Counted from the first letter of the stretch, positions 24,401 through 36,902 are shown. The stretch is 64,000 nt of DNA from Fragilariopsis cylindrus CCMP1102 (GCA_900095095.1 FMBT01000302.1:124001-188000), one strand, 5' to 3'. Numbers and translations: made by a program. Notes: generated by a model from the sequence alone, not told the origin.

Positions 24401-26009
24401 ATATCTGCTTGTTCTTCATTGTGATCTCCAGTAGCCCCACTGCCACCACCACCACCACTAGTAGCTGTTGCATCATCACTACCACCACCACTGCCACCAC
24501 CACCAGCCGCTGCCATTGCATTAGTACTACCCATAACATCAATCCGTGTATTTGCATCTTCTAATTCCATTTTAGTTTCTTCTAATTCCATTGTTGCTGT
24601 TTCACTGTCAAGTTTCACTTCCTCTAAACGATCTTCTAATGATTCTTTTCTTCTTGTAATGAATCTTTATCTAATACTAAATCTTCCACATTATGTTCTA
24701 ATTCTTGTTTATCCAATTCTAATTGTTCAATCCGACGTGATAAATGCAACATCTGCCTGGATTTGGCACGTTCCTTATAATGATTGGCTTCCGAGGATCG
24801 TGATTTTGCTTCATCTTGTTTTTCTAAATCACGATTGTTAATTCTTTTGTTAACCAAATACTTCTGCTTGTGCGGCTACCAATTCCACTTCTGATTTTTG
24901 AAATTTTGTTTGTAGATCATATTGTACTTGGGATTGTTTTTGACTATCATTGATTGTCGTTCCATATCTTCTAATTGTGCTTGTACTGCTATTACTTCAT
25001 TATTTGCTGCTTCTAATTCCTGATGATCATCAACAACAGCACAGAACTTGTTTTTTCTTTATTGGTGTTTTATTAATAATAGCACGTGCTGCTGCTGCTA
25101 CTGCTGCCGCCTCTGATTTTTGTAATTCTTGTTCCAAACTTTGAATCTTTGTAGATTTTTGTTCATTCACTTCTTCAGCTTGCGATAATTTTTTAATGGA
25201 ATAACTTGTGATTGTAATTCACCTACCTGTCTTTCTAGAGATGATACTGCTGCAGAATTTAATGGTGATGATGATGATGATGTTACATCTTTAGTTGCAG
25301 TCGCCGCCACAGCCGTCCCTGTTTCTCCTACCGTTACCGATTTCGATGTAGTAGCTACTGGTTGTTGCTGCTGGCTACTGGATGATACTGGCTGGATAAA
25401 CTTTGCTTCTGTTGTAGTTGTGCTCTTCGTTTTTTGATCTCTTCCAATCGAGAAGCTGTAGACTGCTTCTTCGTTGTAGAAGTGGTGGCACTGGCACCAG
25501 CACTGGCACTTGTTGTCTTTGGAGTAACAGCGGATGTCGATGATTTAGGTGATACAAATGTAGTTGTAGATGGAGTTCTCATACCAGTAGCACCAGTTCC
25601 ACTACTACTCTTCGAGGCGGGTGTTTTAGGAATTCCTGTTGTTGGTTGTCCGTGTTGTTGTGTTACTGCTACTGCTACTTGTACTACCTAATTCACGTCG
25701 TAATCTTAATTCTTCCAGACGTGTTAATTGTCGTTTGGTGATAGCGGATGCTTTAATAAACATACCACAGGATGCTGGGGCATCAAAATAATGTTTGCCT
25801 TTACTGTACCATCATTTTTACCTAATCCCACGGAGAACCTGTTAATCGTACACCCACCCAATCATCATCGGTATTGAAATCACAGTACCAAGAAAAGCAA
25901 CAATCCCTTCTAATTTATTATTACTGGAAGTACTACCAGCTTTGACGGGAGTACTACTATTATCCCTATTTACGTGAACAGGATCATTTAATTTTAATGA
26001 TGACGACAT
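21430..26009 (-). CDS. DCTN1: Dynactin subunit 1 (p150Glued), frame-broken in its 5' part
   Basis: Start ATG at 26007-26009. The first ~70 codons form a CAP-Gly domain: LEG.VAFLG, DDWVGVRL and the tubulin/EB-binding GKNDG at 25808-25822, then HYFDAPASCGMFIK. A Ser/Thr/Pro/Lys-rich basic linker follows, then long coiled coils (about 25200-23600) including NARLREALIRLREQSS, the conserved p150 motif. The last exon (23776-21430) holds the dynein-associated domain and a second short coiled coil. A GT-AG intron at 23777-23962 joins EEAIKM to QRKREEDFQ in phase. Total length, about 1,350 residues, is close to animal p150Glued. Several one-base phase changes lie between 24630 and 25850, typically in A or T runs, and conserved text continues through them. 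Function: dynein activator and microtubule tether. Confidence 0.85.
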
Positions 26010-26342
26010 TATTATTTTATTTTATTTCGCACGGTACTTGCGCCGGAATATTAATGCAAACTCCCCTCTTCTTCAGTAGGGTGTATTGTGTTCTATGTGG
26101 TGGATAGAGATGAATAAGAATGATCACAATCAAGCTAACGTTAGCTACCTCTACTAGCTAAGGTGATCTGTTGTAATTGATTGTTATTGCTTCACTTTGT
26201 GCATTTATTTATTTAAATTCTAATGCTTGTACAGTACAGCGTTGAGCTTCATCGTCAAAGCAATGCACAAGATTTTGGACACATTTAGATATCGCTGGAC
26301 CATCCTGATATACGGGACTCCGACTCGATTCATAAAAAAAAA
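26010..26342. other. 5' flank of dynactin gene
   Basis: Promoter-side sequence of the dynactin gene. It ends where the dispersed repeat family begins near 26343. No gene is seen. Confidence 0.4.
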
Positions 26343-26560
26343 TTGCCCAAAATGTTAATAGTATTTGTTAGTGCAGTATATAATAACAACTTTAGCATCA
26401 AGTATATACACCTAAAAAGTCATTTTTATGGAAAATTAAACTATGAAGTTTACAATTGACCTGTTGGATGGAGAATTGTTATATCCCTTAGTCTTGTAAG
26501 CCAACTGGTATCTCACAATGTAGGCTCACATACACACAGCACACATTTTAGGGATTTAAA
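26343..26560. repeat. Dispersed repeat, copy A of the 26-kb/63-kb family
   Basis: About 200 bp that recur at 63329-63525 in the same orientation with modest divergence. Shared blocks include ATAATAACAACTTTAGCATC, AAGTATATACACCTAAAAA, TTTACAATTGA, TTGGATGGA and CTGGTATCTCA. In this copy the block runs directly into the 195-bp tandem array. It is non-coding. The origin (transposon end or satellite flank) is unknown. Confidence 0.8.
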
Positions 26561-26577
26561 ATGTATGTAGACACACA

Positions 26578-27460
26578 ACAAAATATCTCATTTGAAAGAA
26601 GTGTTGCAAAGGACAGCACCTTGTGGGTTGGATGCACTAGCATCCGCATAGTGTACTAGAGCATTGTATTTGCCTCCTGCAAGTTTTTTGTTCATGTGGT
26701 TGCAGAAAAAAATTCATTTTGCTAATGTGGTAGGCACACAAATAACTAGATTTTTGATTAAAATGAACCACAAAATATCTTATTTGAAAGTGTTGCAAAG
26801 GACAACACCTTCCGGGCCGGGTGCACTAGCATTTGCATAGTACTCTAGAACTATGTATCAGCCTCCTGCAAATTTTCTGCCCATGTGGTTGCTGAATAAA
26901 ATTCAATTTGCTAATGTGGTAGGTACACAAATAATATAATAACTAGATTTTTGATCAAAATGAACCACAAAATATCTCATTTGAAAGGGTTGTAGAGGAC
27001 AACAACAGCTGGGTCAGGTGCACAAACATTCACACAGTGTACTAGAACATTGTGTTTGCCTCCTACCACTTTTCTGTTCATGTGGTTGAGGAATAAAATG
27101 CATTATGCTGTTGTTGTACGCACAAAAATTATAACAAGATTTTGGATCAGAAATAATGAACCACAAAATATCTCATTTGAAAGGGTTGCAGAGGACAACA
27201 CCTAATGAGTTGGGTGCACAAATATTCACATAGTGTATTAGAACATTGTGTTTGCCTCCTACTACTTTTCTTTTCCTGTGGTTGCGGAATAAAATTCATT
27301 ACGCTTTTGTGGCAGGCACACAAAAATAACAAGAGTTTGGATCAGAAATGAAACACAAACTATCTCATTTGAAAGGGTTGCAGAGGACAACACTAAATGG
27401 ACCAGGTGCACAAACATCCACATAGTACACTAGAGCATTGTGTTTGCCTCCTACCATCCC
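26578..27460. repeat. Tandem array, about five ~195-bp units
   Basis: The phrase AAAATATCTCATTTGAAAG (with small changes) recurs at about 26580, 26772, 26969, 27165 and 27357, giving periods of 191-197 bp. Each unit also contains GTTGCAGAGGACAACACC, CACATAGTGTACTAGA and TTGTGTTTGCCTCCTAC, and TTCATGTGGTTG followed by AATAAAATTCA. Divergence between units is roughly 10-20 percent by eye. One unit occurs in inverted orientation at the right edge of the window (63848-64000). Confidence 0.85.
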
Positions 27461-30070
27461 TGGTGGTTCATCATCACTTGACTAAAGTAATTCTGATTGA
27501 TATCATTTCTATCTCACAAATTCACCAGCGGAGTTTGGTTATTGGAATATTAAACAAGAATGATAAGATGAATAACTTTTCCTTAGGTTCTAGAACCAGC
27601 ATGGTGCACCAAAATACCACCCAGTCATCCATCCCATACCCATAGGGGATGAACCAAGGGTCATGATCCTTCATACTTACCTTTTTCTTATCTCCAGAAC
27701 ACAAACATTGCATTTTGGCCAACATGTCATATGTTCATACCCAAAAGTCTCATTCAGAAATAGACTGCCACAACGTCAAAGAAAAGGATTTGGAGCATGG
27801 TTTGAACACCTAGATACCTTCCATATGTGCCTATGGTCAAATACACCAACAATGCGTGGAAAATTTGCCATATTGGTGGTGTGGTGGGGTGGGGAACTAT
27901 AGAATACACATATTGCAAAACATTTGAGATGCTACCGCGTCCATACCAGGTATGCTGAGTCCCAAATAGAATAGCTAGACATCAACCTAACTTATTAAAA
28001 GTCTTAGATTATATCATTGTTCTAGGTAAACATACATATATTTGGGGTGTCACGGGTCAAAACCCACCTCTATTAAAACACATAATTTCTCTAAGTGCCA
28101 GGTGTACGTGTAATCAAGGCCGTGATGCACCATCAAATCATACCTAATAACCTTAATGAAAGATTATATGTAGCTCAACATTATACCTATAAGTACAAGG
28201 TGGATCTATTGCTTAGGGCTGTAGGGAGGTTAGGATGGTGTCAGGGTGTGCTAAGCCCCAAAAATGCAGGTTTCCGTCCTTTAGCTGGCTGTTTGCCTAC
28301 CGTTTTGTCTTTTTCTGTTTAGTGTCTCCTTGTTTTGCGTTGTTGCTTAAGCGACAATATAACTTTAGACTGTTGAGCTACGATATAGCGTATACTTTGA
28401 TCATTAACTAATGTCTAAAGTTACTATTATAAGCTATCTATCTCAGCATCCAACTGGGTTAGTAAGTGGTTTAGGTTTAAATTGATATAGTTCGCCCAGT
28501 GGTAACTGCCAAGCTGGGCTGTTGTATTTGAATACTTACTAGTAACGGGTTTGCGCAGAGCAACTTAAGTATCTCATCAACCCCATGTGCTTACTTTGGG
28601 ACAATTCATCTTTTTGAGTACTAGGTCACATACCCCCCAAAGACCTTCCAGTGTGAAGAACACATCATACCTAGCGCCCCAAAGTCCGGTCCAGGTATCC
28701 ACCCTATGTATATTAAGCTCAGATTATTCTATCTGATTGGGACTTTATACATGCTAGGATGGGTTAGAATGCCAGAAAGTGGAGTGGTACAGGTAGCAAG
28801 TACCACAGCACATGAATTAAAGGAATTCAATTCCATAGCACCATTGAGCTCACACATTACCTCACAAAGCTCCCCTCCTTTACCCAAATATACAAATGCA
28901 AAAGCAACCTGATTAGCTAGCTAGCTAGAATAAGAGCAAAGCTCCCACAGCCTCATAAAAGTTGTTTCAAACAATCTTTAATAATAATAACCAAACAACT
29001 CTAGTCTGTCTCAACAACACTAAACTACTTTAACTACCAAAGAGAGGTTAGGTTAGTTAACAGTCATGATGTGCGTTTGGTATTGTGTTATAAAAAGGGA
29101 CTGAAAGTGTTCACAAACACACATATACATACGTGTTTGCAATCAAACATCCCAGTACGGATAACGATGGGTTCCACCCTCTAATGCTGCTCTGAGAACA
29201 AAACAAACAGGAGAAAATACAATGCACCACATATTATGCATTATCTAGATTATCTCCTATTATTCTATGTGTAGTATTATTTGTTTCGCACCTCTTACTT
29301 CTTTCTCTTATTCCCTCCTGCCACTAAAATGTCAATTTTACCTCACATGGTGACCAGAAATTAATAATAATGTACAAGCACAATGAAGAATTTTCCTTAT
29401 TTATTTACTGCATGTAGTTGAAAATCCAGCCAAAGCTAGCCATTATCTACAGTATCTCTTAGTGAAAAAAGTATATTCACTATATGGTTAACCAGTGTCA
29501 TTCAAAGGAGAAGGTACGATTTGAAGAGTAGGTGAGTATATGTTGTTGCTCTCCTTTTCCTCTACCAGTAAATTTTTGTGCATCATGGTACCTGATTTGT
29601 GGTATTATTTACATTCAACTTCCTGTCCACAAAAGCTTGTTGTTTGGATTTAATAGAGGTGCATATGGTGTGCACAAAATGATAGACAACTTGACACCTA
29701 GAGGTCAAATGATCCAGATGATTCAGATGATCCAGATGATCCAGATGGTCTAAGATGGTCTCTAGTTGATTCACATGCACATGTGCTGAATTGCAGAGTA
29801 CACCAAGTAAGTTCAGTATAATACTCTAATGCATGATGATCAGTCACACATTGCAGCAAGGAAAAACTTCATCTCCTTGCCAAAACACACTCATAAATTT
29901 CTCACATAAATTATTTATAGAGTTTTTCTTGGATACAGGAACACAATTTTTGTCCCTATGAGCTGTTCAAGCTGGTAATCCAAGTACTTTGCAGTAGTCT
30001 TGTCACTGTGAAAAAACTGAAGGGCCTGATCACATGTTGCTGTTGCCAAACAACACATACATACACACAC
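27461..30070. other. Gene-poor tract
   Basis: About 2.6 kb without a supportable gene. Open frames at 27397-27902, 28095-28322 and 29532-29753 show no domain, and their codon use looks random. Composition differs somewhat from gene spacers elsewhere (fewer simple repeats, more mixed sequence), which suits old, decayed mobile DNA, but no family can be named. A small (GATCCAGAT)n-like repeat lies at 29710-29750. Confidence 0.4.
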
Positions 30071-30364
30071 ACAATACTTGCTCTCCCCCCCCTTCCCCCC
30101 AAATTTGAAGCAACATAGTATGTTCATTGTAGTGTATGGTATGGTTCATCCTTCACTTTTAATTACACAATATTAATGATGGTGTGGCGAAGTTCCTCAT
30201 GAGCAAGCTCAACAAGCACAATACTTGCTACTCTTTGTCCCCAATTTGAGGCAACACAGTGTGTTCATTATAGTGGATGGTATAGCTCATCCTTTACCTT
30301 TAATTACACAGTATTATGAATGGTGTTGTGGTGAAGTTCATTGAGCAAGTTCATTGAGCAAGCT
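30071..30364. repeat. Imperfect 147-bp tandem duplication
   Basis: ACAATACTTGCT occurs at 30071 and 30218. Both are followed by CCCCAAATTTGA/CCCCAATTTGA, GCAACA, TGTTCATT, GTATGG/GTATAG, TCATCCTT and TTTAATTACACA. The two halves are well diverged. A C-rich run lies in the first copy. A GCAAGCTCAACAAGCAAGCTC mini-repeat follows at 30355-30395, then a (CA)n tract to 30419. Confidence 0.7.
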
Positions 30365-31231
30365 CAACAAGCAAGCTCCACAAGCAAGCTCAACAAATAA
30401 ACACACACACACACACACAAAGACGACGCATAACGGAAATCCAAGATCTAAGAAGAAGTATATACCCTTCATTTGAGACATGATGATGTGTCGTGGGTAT
30501 GCTCCTGTACAGTAGCTCCACCATGGGCGGTGTTCTACAGTAGGAGTAGACAACAATCATGAAGTTTTTCATTTTAATGATACCGGTATGTTGTGATAAT
30601 CGAATCACGAGTAAGGAGTTGTCTCATTTTTTCGCGCCGTTGTCGTCTCATTTCTTTTTTAGGAGTAACTTCTTCACACACACATTACTAGTAGGTCCTA
30701 CTTTATAAAAGCGTGCCTGCCAAATTCAAGTCACACGCCAATTTTGTGTTTTGTTGATACCTAATTACCGTAAAATTGGCAGGTTTAGTCTTATTGTTTG
30801 CGAAATTTCGATGGCATGGTAGGCGTGGCAGGCATAGTAGTTGTGAACGTATTGCATATCACTCCCACAGGAATTCAAAACAACAATAATTAGGAGTGAT
30901 ATGCTTTTTCCCTACTTCATGTATTAACTGCCTACCTCTATCGTCCTCTCCTACTAACGTTAGTATTCCGCATACATTACATGCTTCCTATCTCGACTGC
31001 CAAACTCTTTCTTTGTATAGTACCGTATTGTAGAGAGACAACAACAACTCCTTTACCCTTTACCATATTTGTTCTCTCCATTTGCCATTACTGTATTTGC
31101 GGTGTCGCCCACGTTGGATTTAACGGCACAGGTACCCAAAAATGAAAGGCAAGACAAGATAAGAATAAGATCCTCTAAAAAAAAACTTCGACACATCCAT
31201 AAAATAAAAAAATAGACTAGACTAAAATATC
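30365..31231. other. 5' flank of the SDR-like gene
   Basis: Non-coding as far as I can see. It contains a (CA)n microsatellite near 30400-30419 and the presumed promoter of the gene starting at 31232. Confidence 0.4.
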
Positions 31232-32164
31232 ATGAGACGACAACGACGAGAAGATCGTCAACGCGATTACAGTGAGGAGGAACAGGAGGAGAATGGAAAC
31301 AACAACAACAACAACAACAACAGCATCATCCAATGGCAATCACCACCTCCCAATCGAGTTGCTGCTTCCCCATACGCCAACAACAACAACAATAACGATC
31401 AGAATAATTCAATAGACGACGATGACGACGACGGTTCATGTTCAGTTCGTAGCTTTAATAGTTACGACAGCAGTAATAACAATAATAAAAACGGCAGAAT
31501 TAACGCAGAAGAAGAATATTTAGATGGTCTGGGGAATGTTGGACATTACCAATCATTTGTAATGGAATCACCTCCATCAGATAAGATATCATCATCGAAT
31601 AATGTCGGTGGTGATAATAATGCTATGGGTGGTGGAGGAGGAAACTTACATCATCGGCATAATCACGCAGTTGTACATACTACGCCTTCCTTTGATGAAC
31701 AACACGACAATGACAATGATTATGATTATGATTATGACGATGAATCTCCTCAGCATAGACAAATGAGACAACGTACATTTTTATCTTCTCTTCATGGTAC
31801 TAGTAAACATCATGCAATACAACAACTCCATAAAGATCATTCTCCACTACTGGGATCATCATTATCGAATTATACTAATAGACTTGCTGCTTGGACTATG
31901 CGATCATTAACATCATCATCCACCACAAGAATAGCGCGATGGTGTTTGGGAATAGGAATGTTATTCTATATACTACTATTATTCCGATCTACCTACTTTT
32001 TAACAGGAACTACATCATCATTATTAGAGGAACAAGACTCCTATTATCAATTTGGTCCTGATAATCATAATCGTTATATATCTTACAACAACAAGGCTGC
32101 TGCTCACACTCAACGTAATACAAGAGGGTATAATAATGTATATAATTATTATTATAACACATAC

Positions 32165-32196
<32 letters not shown>

Positions 32197-35100
32197 TAAT
32201 AGCCACCCATCCACATCAACAACATCCACACCCACAACAACGATACTACCACGATGGTATGAAGAACAAATAAGAATATCGGAAGATACTAGAATAAAAC
32301 AAGAAATACAAAAGTCTCAAAGAAGTAGTCGAACGAAACCACCATCAGCTCCAACCGCTTCATCATCATCCTATATGTCATCGTTCTTTTCATCACCAAC
32401 AGCAGCAACAGCAGAAGTAGTAGGACAAGAATGGCATCATATATCATCTCTTGATGAGAGACAACAACAAAAATCACCAACACTGTCAACTTCACGACTT
32501 CGTGAAGACGACGACGACGACGAGGATAAGAGAAATGATGAATTAGAATTAGCATCCATTGATGATTTATGTGGTTATTCGGCACAACATTCAGTATTGA
32601 CTACACCACAACAGTATCCATCGAAAGCTGCATTGAATTCTAATTCAAGAGTAGTCATTACTGGGATATTAAATCCAATTGGAATAGCATTAGCATTAAA
32701 ATTAAAACAACATTGTGGTGTACAACATATTGCTGGTGTAGATACGATGTTTCCCAATACCGTATTAAATCGACTATTGGTACAAGAACGGATTCAATTA
32801 TTAACCACTAATATACCAAAATTATATAAACAAATTTATTTACCATATTTTGGTCTGGATTCAAAATTAAAAACAAAAACAAAGAAGAAGAAACAACATA
32901 GTGGTGGAAATAGAAATAATAATAAGAAATCATTAGAAGATGAAATGTTATGGATGCAAGATTTTGAACCGACACATGTTGTTCATTTATCATCGTATTC
33001 GATGGATGTTATGTACAATGATGCATTGATTGATCCGAATTGGAAAAATACTCGTTCTCCTTACATAGTATCTGAAGAGGAGAAGAAGAAGAAGTTAGAT
33101 AATAATCAAAATCAAAATCAACAACAGAATCAACAACAGCCATATTTTTATCCCATACGGACTGGAATGGTATCAATGGAACAGATATTACAAACTGTGT
33201 CATCATTTCCAGTAAATGAACGACCACAACTCCTTTATGCTACGACAGCCAATAACGGTAATAGCGTTAACAATACCAGCAGCAGCACCACCGACACAGG
33301 AGATGATGACACATTGTTTCAAACGATGAAACAAATGGATGAAGTCTTAGCAGATACCTACCACACTCTAACTAATTACCAATTGCCATCAATTGGATTA
33401 CGATTACCGAATGCTATTTATGGTCCATGGGGATACGCTGGATCAATCATGCACGATATGATGGAACGAGCTGTGGAAGTAGAAAAAGAAGAAGAACAAC
33501 AACAACAACAATCGTCGTCGTCGTCATCTTCAAGATCGTCGTCGTCTACCACTAATTTAGATTTGCTTTATGTCGATGATGCTGTTGATGCGATCATTTC
33601 AGCTTTACAGCATCGACCTGATGCACCAACGATAGTTACTGTACCATCGGAAGCAACTGCTTCTACGGAATCGATTGCATCGGCCATCCAATCTGTTTTA
33701 AATAATGGCAGCAGCAAAAATACAAATAATGATCGTGCGATATTGGAAGAAGAAAATGCAATTGCAAATCCACCTCCGCCGATCAATGGTATTCGTCGAC
33801 GAAGGTTGAAAATGAAAAACGCTAAGAACTTCCGCCGTCTTAACAACAACAGCAACAGCAACAGCAATATCAATAGCAACAAAAAACTGTGATGGATCCT
33901 CAAACTCCATTGAAAGATGGATTACTGAAATCTATTGCATGGCATTTGGATCGTTTAGCACCATACGGACCAGCTCCCACTGAAACGGGTGATGAATTAT
34001 TAAAACGGCATAAAAAGAAAACTTGTGGTCCGTTCGATATTAATTGTCATAAAAGTAATGATTATTTACCATGTAATTCAGAATGTAACATCCACGAGAA
34101 ATGCCTACCAAGTATCTTTGATGATACTCGTGAATTGATGTACGATGTTTCGGAAGGTTGTGATATTGTTCTGTACACCCAATCGCTCGGATATAACGTC
34201 GAAGATATGGAATTACATGCAGAATATATGAACGACAAGGACTTAGATGATGATGAATTATTGGTATGTAATTTTGCTGTTGTTCCTCGTGAGTCGGATT
34301 TGGTTTCTCTTGTTGCCAACAAAGTCCCCAATGATCAGTTAGCTAAATTTGGTATAGAGCCACAACCGTCCGATCGAAGTAGTAAAGATATGCGAGAAAG
34401 GAAGCTCAATGGACTGAATGGGCGATTATTGTACCGAGGATGGATATTGATTTGGGTTAAGGATGGGATGCGTGAATTGACTGCACCCAATTCATCCCTA
34501 TTGAAACTATCACCATCAAAATTCTTCCATCCGACCGTAAAGTACGGACTTTACGTAGAAGATAATTTCAAGGTATCACCTAATCTAGATGACATCTTAT
34601 TCTTGGCAGATCAAATGAAACGACGGAAATTAAATGACCGTAGTTTGAAAAAGGAAGAATCCATCGAGACACCCCATGGAACGATCAAGAAGAAGGTTAA
34701 ATACCGTATTCCGCAAGAACCGGCACGTCAGGCTGCTATTCTATTTGCACCGTTACGTTATCCCACTACGGATGATCCTATTATTGAACAATACCGAGCA
34801 GGTCGTAGAAAATTAACGGTTTACGATGCCGCGAAGTTTATGCAGTATGAGGTTGGGTACGACAGTGATGAAAAGGCATCGCCTTCATTACGACGTCAAC
34901 GTGAATACTACGAACGTATACCATCCTATATTAATAAGAATGACGAGCTCCGATCAAATTCTGAACCGTGGTATCGATATTCGATGAGGCATTGGGTCCG
35001 TTCTCGATGGGTGCTACACGACTTTGCGTTAGAAGATTCTCGTTTATTACGTTGTGATTGGTATCAAGAGCACGTTCAATGGGGTAATGACCTGGATCAG

Positions 35101-35493
35101 TTATCCTTTGCTAACGTAATGGCAGTACGTGAACTGAAACGTCGTATCGCTCATCAAGAACCAGATGATCACGTTAAGACATTCATTGAGATAAACCCGG
35201 AATTGCATGACCTAACTGATTCGTATGAATGGCATCCTATGGAAACTGAAGCAAACAAATTACATCGTGAACCGATCAATTGGAAGTCTCAACAACCTGC
35301 ACCAGTCCAAGTGATGATCGATGCGAATGGTAAATTGCAAGCACAGACCGAGGATGCAATATCAGAAGAAGATACACCATTATATGTTCGTATTATGTCG
35401 GAACGAGTTATGGGTGCATCGAGAAGGATATGGGCTCGAATGAGAAAGAAATTAGCAGAAGCTAAGAAAAGTCAAAAACAAATAGAGAAATAA
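31232..35493 (+). CDS. Membrane-anchored extended-SDR/UDP-sugar epimerase-like protein with long C-terminal extension
   Basis: Two overlapping frames (31232-33892 and 33889-35493) meet at a run of six A near 33880, and the natural reading continues as ..QQQKTVMDPQTPLKDGLL, so this is one gene of about 1,420 codons with a one-base slip. Order: Asn/Asp/Gln-rich cytosolic region (1-225), membrane helix (WCLGIGMLFYILLLF), Asn/Ser linker, Rossmann motif VVITGILNPIG (a TGxxGxxG variant lacking the middle Gly), VVHLSS, then FQTMKQMDEVLADTYHTL. This last segment aligns with the YxxxK active site of UDP-glucuronate 4-epimerases but has Phe for Tyr. NAIYGPWG and LLYVDDAVDAI are typical of the family. 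The second half starts with KSIAWHLDRLAPYG, a Cys-rich patch (CGPFDINC, CNSECNIHEKC) and about 400 residues I do not recognise. Probably Golgi-located; activity is doubtful. Confidence 0.7.
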
Positions 35494-35656
35494 ATAAATA
35501 ATAAAATAACTAGGTAAAAATAGAAATCACAGAATATATTCTTTAGACATTACACATATATATTAATATCATTTTGGCTCATGCAAGCAAACCAACTTTT
35601 AGCATGTTGTTGTTGTTGTTGTTGTTGTTGTTGTGAGGTCAACATGATGGCGGACG
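35459..35656. repeat. 198-bp direct repeat, left copy
   Basis: Covers the last codons (KKSQKQIEK) and the 3' flank of the SDR-like gene. It is repeated at 36903-37100 with about ten differences, including the (GTT)n run and ATGATGGCGGA at its end. The coding part shows that this is the original copy. Confidence 0.9.
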
Positions 35657-35960
35657 GACGTAACTGAAAATACAGACTATCTACCTTCAGATCGCGCATT
35701 ATTTTATTTACTGTTGCTTTATTTTTGGTTGCGCGGTTTCAAAATTAATTAATTAACTCTCATAGTTTCGATTTGTCCGTTGAAATACTTCAAAGTAGTT
35801 TCAGCACAGTTGAGTGTTGAGTAGAATGAATCGTTCCTACAACACTGCCTACCGTAGCATTTCTGAGTACTGTAGTTCGCTTACGTTGAGCTGTCGTGTT
35901 TAAAGTTTCAGGCCCTTTCTTTGTTTCCTATTCCTTGGAGAAACAACTTGTACCAGCAGC

Positions 35961-36779
35961 ATGGTATCAATGGTGTCCATTCGGATCCGTCCGACATTTC
36001 TGGCGGTAGCAGTCTTATTCGTTGTCTTGGTGGTCACACGTGCCGCCATCGTGCCACAACAACAACAACTGTCAACCGTCGTCCGCTCTGGCGAAACTAC
36101 ACTTTCGTTCCGATCGCTCGGCAGCAGTCGTCCTGGCGATTCGATCAGATATCTACAAAACGTCACGGACGACATCGATGTACAAAACAACGTAACGGCG
36201 GACGATGTACAGTGCAGGAACGATTCGGACAAGTTCTTGGACGCGAACCCTTCCATCCGAGAGGGCTTAGAGAACAATGACGATCCCATTCTTGAGCAAC
36301 TTATCGCACCCAGCAACGGGGCCATTGTGGCGCTCTACATGATCTTTCTCCCTGGACCCATGCACGCTACCGGACCGATTTGCCAAGACGCGGGAGGCAT
36401 CTTGGCCAAGAGTGGTCAATGGGAGTTCCAGTGCGTCCTCGACGAAGCCTCGTTGGTTCAACTGGAACTTGGAAACGCCACCGTGAACGCCGACTATGTG
36501 TACCTGAATAATTTTGAAGCCTGCTTTGCAAACACGGAAGCATGCAACAATATTCAGAGCAGCGGAAGCCTGTTGAGTAGTTATTTCGAGGCCTCGTTGG
36601 GATGGGATTGCAAAGCTATTACGGAAGTCGGCTACGACTTTGACGATATGTCGTCGGCAAAGAAAGACGATCCACGTAGTTGGAGTGCTGGAACTCTTCA
36701 CCATCCTTGGACGGTGAGAACTTTGGCTGCGTTATTGGCGATACCTGCTGCTGTGGGAATTGCCGTGACAGCACTCTAA
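35961..36779 (+). CDS. Secreted, probably GPI-anchored protein of unknown family
   Basis: Intronless, 272 residues. A signal peptide (FLAVAVLFVVLVVTRAA) is followed by a Gln/Ser-rich segment, then a region with several N-glycosylation sequons (NVT twice, NDS, NAT). A globular part has six or more Cys (ICQDAGG, FQCVL, EACFANTEACN, WDCK). The last ~22 residues are hydrophobic after a Ser/Gly/His stretch, fitting a GPI signal or tail anchor. No family is recognised. The codons are markedly GC-richer (GCC, GAC, TTC, ATC preferred) than those of both neighbours, and the gene sits between two 198-bp direct repeats, so it looks like a later arrival at this place. M1 and M4 are both possible starts. 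Confidence 0.65.
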   Translation: MVSMVSIRIRPTFLAVAVLFVVLVVTRAAIVPQQQQLSTVVRSGETTLSFRSLGSSRPGDSIRYLQNVTDDIDVQNNVTADDVQCRNDSDKFLDANPSIREGLENNDDPILEQLIAPSNGAIVALYMIFLPGPMHATGPICQDAGGILAKSGQWEFQCVLDEASLVQLELGNATVNADYVYLNNFEACFANTEACNNIQSSGSLLSSYFEASLGWDCKAITEVGYDFDDMSSAKKDDPRSWSAGTLHHPWTVRTLAALLAIPAAVGIAVTAL

Positions 36780-36902
36780 TGTTCGAAATGAATCGGCAGA
36801 CTCCGATTGAGTTCGAAATACTGTGCTAATTACGATTACTGTATTACATGTATTGTAACTAGACTACTAGACTCATTAACCCGAGAATTCCATAACAACC
36901 AA

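Noticed and set aside
26343-27460. CRISPR-like array
   Set aside because: Units are ~195 bp and diverge along their full length, with no short identical repeat and unique spacer pattern; the genome is eukaryotic.
27461-30070. Decayed retroelement
   Set aside because: The tract is gene-poor and mixed, but I could find no reverse transcriptase, integrase or capsid text and no convincing paired long repeats.
35921-36280. Plus-strand 119-codon frame
   Set aside because: Out-of-frame shadow of the secreted-protein gene at 35961-36779.
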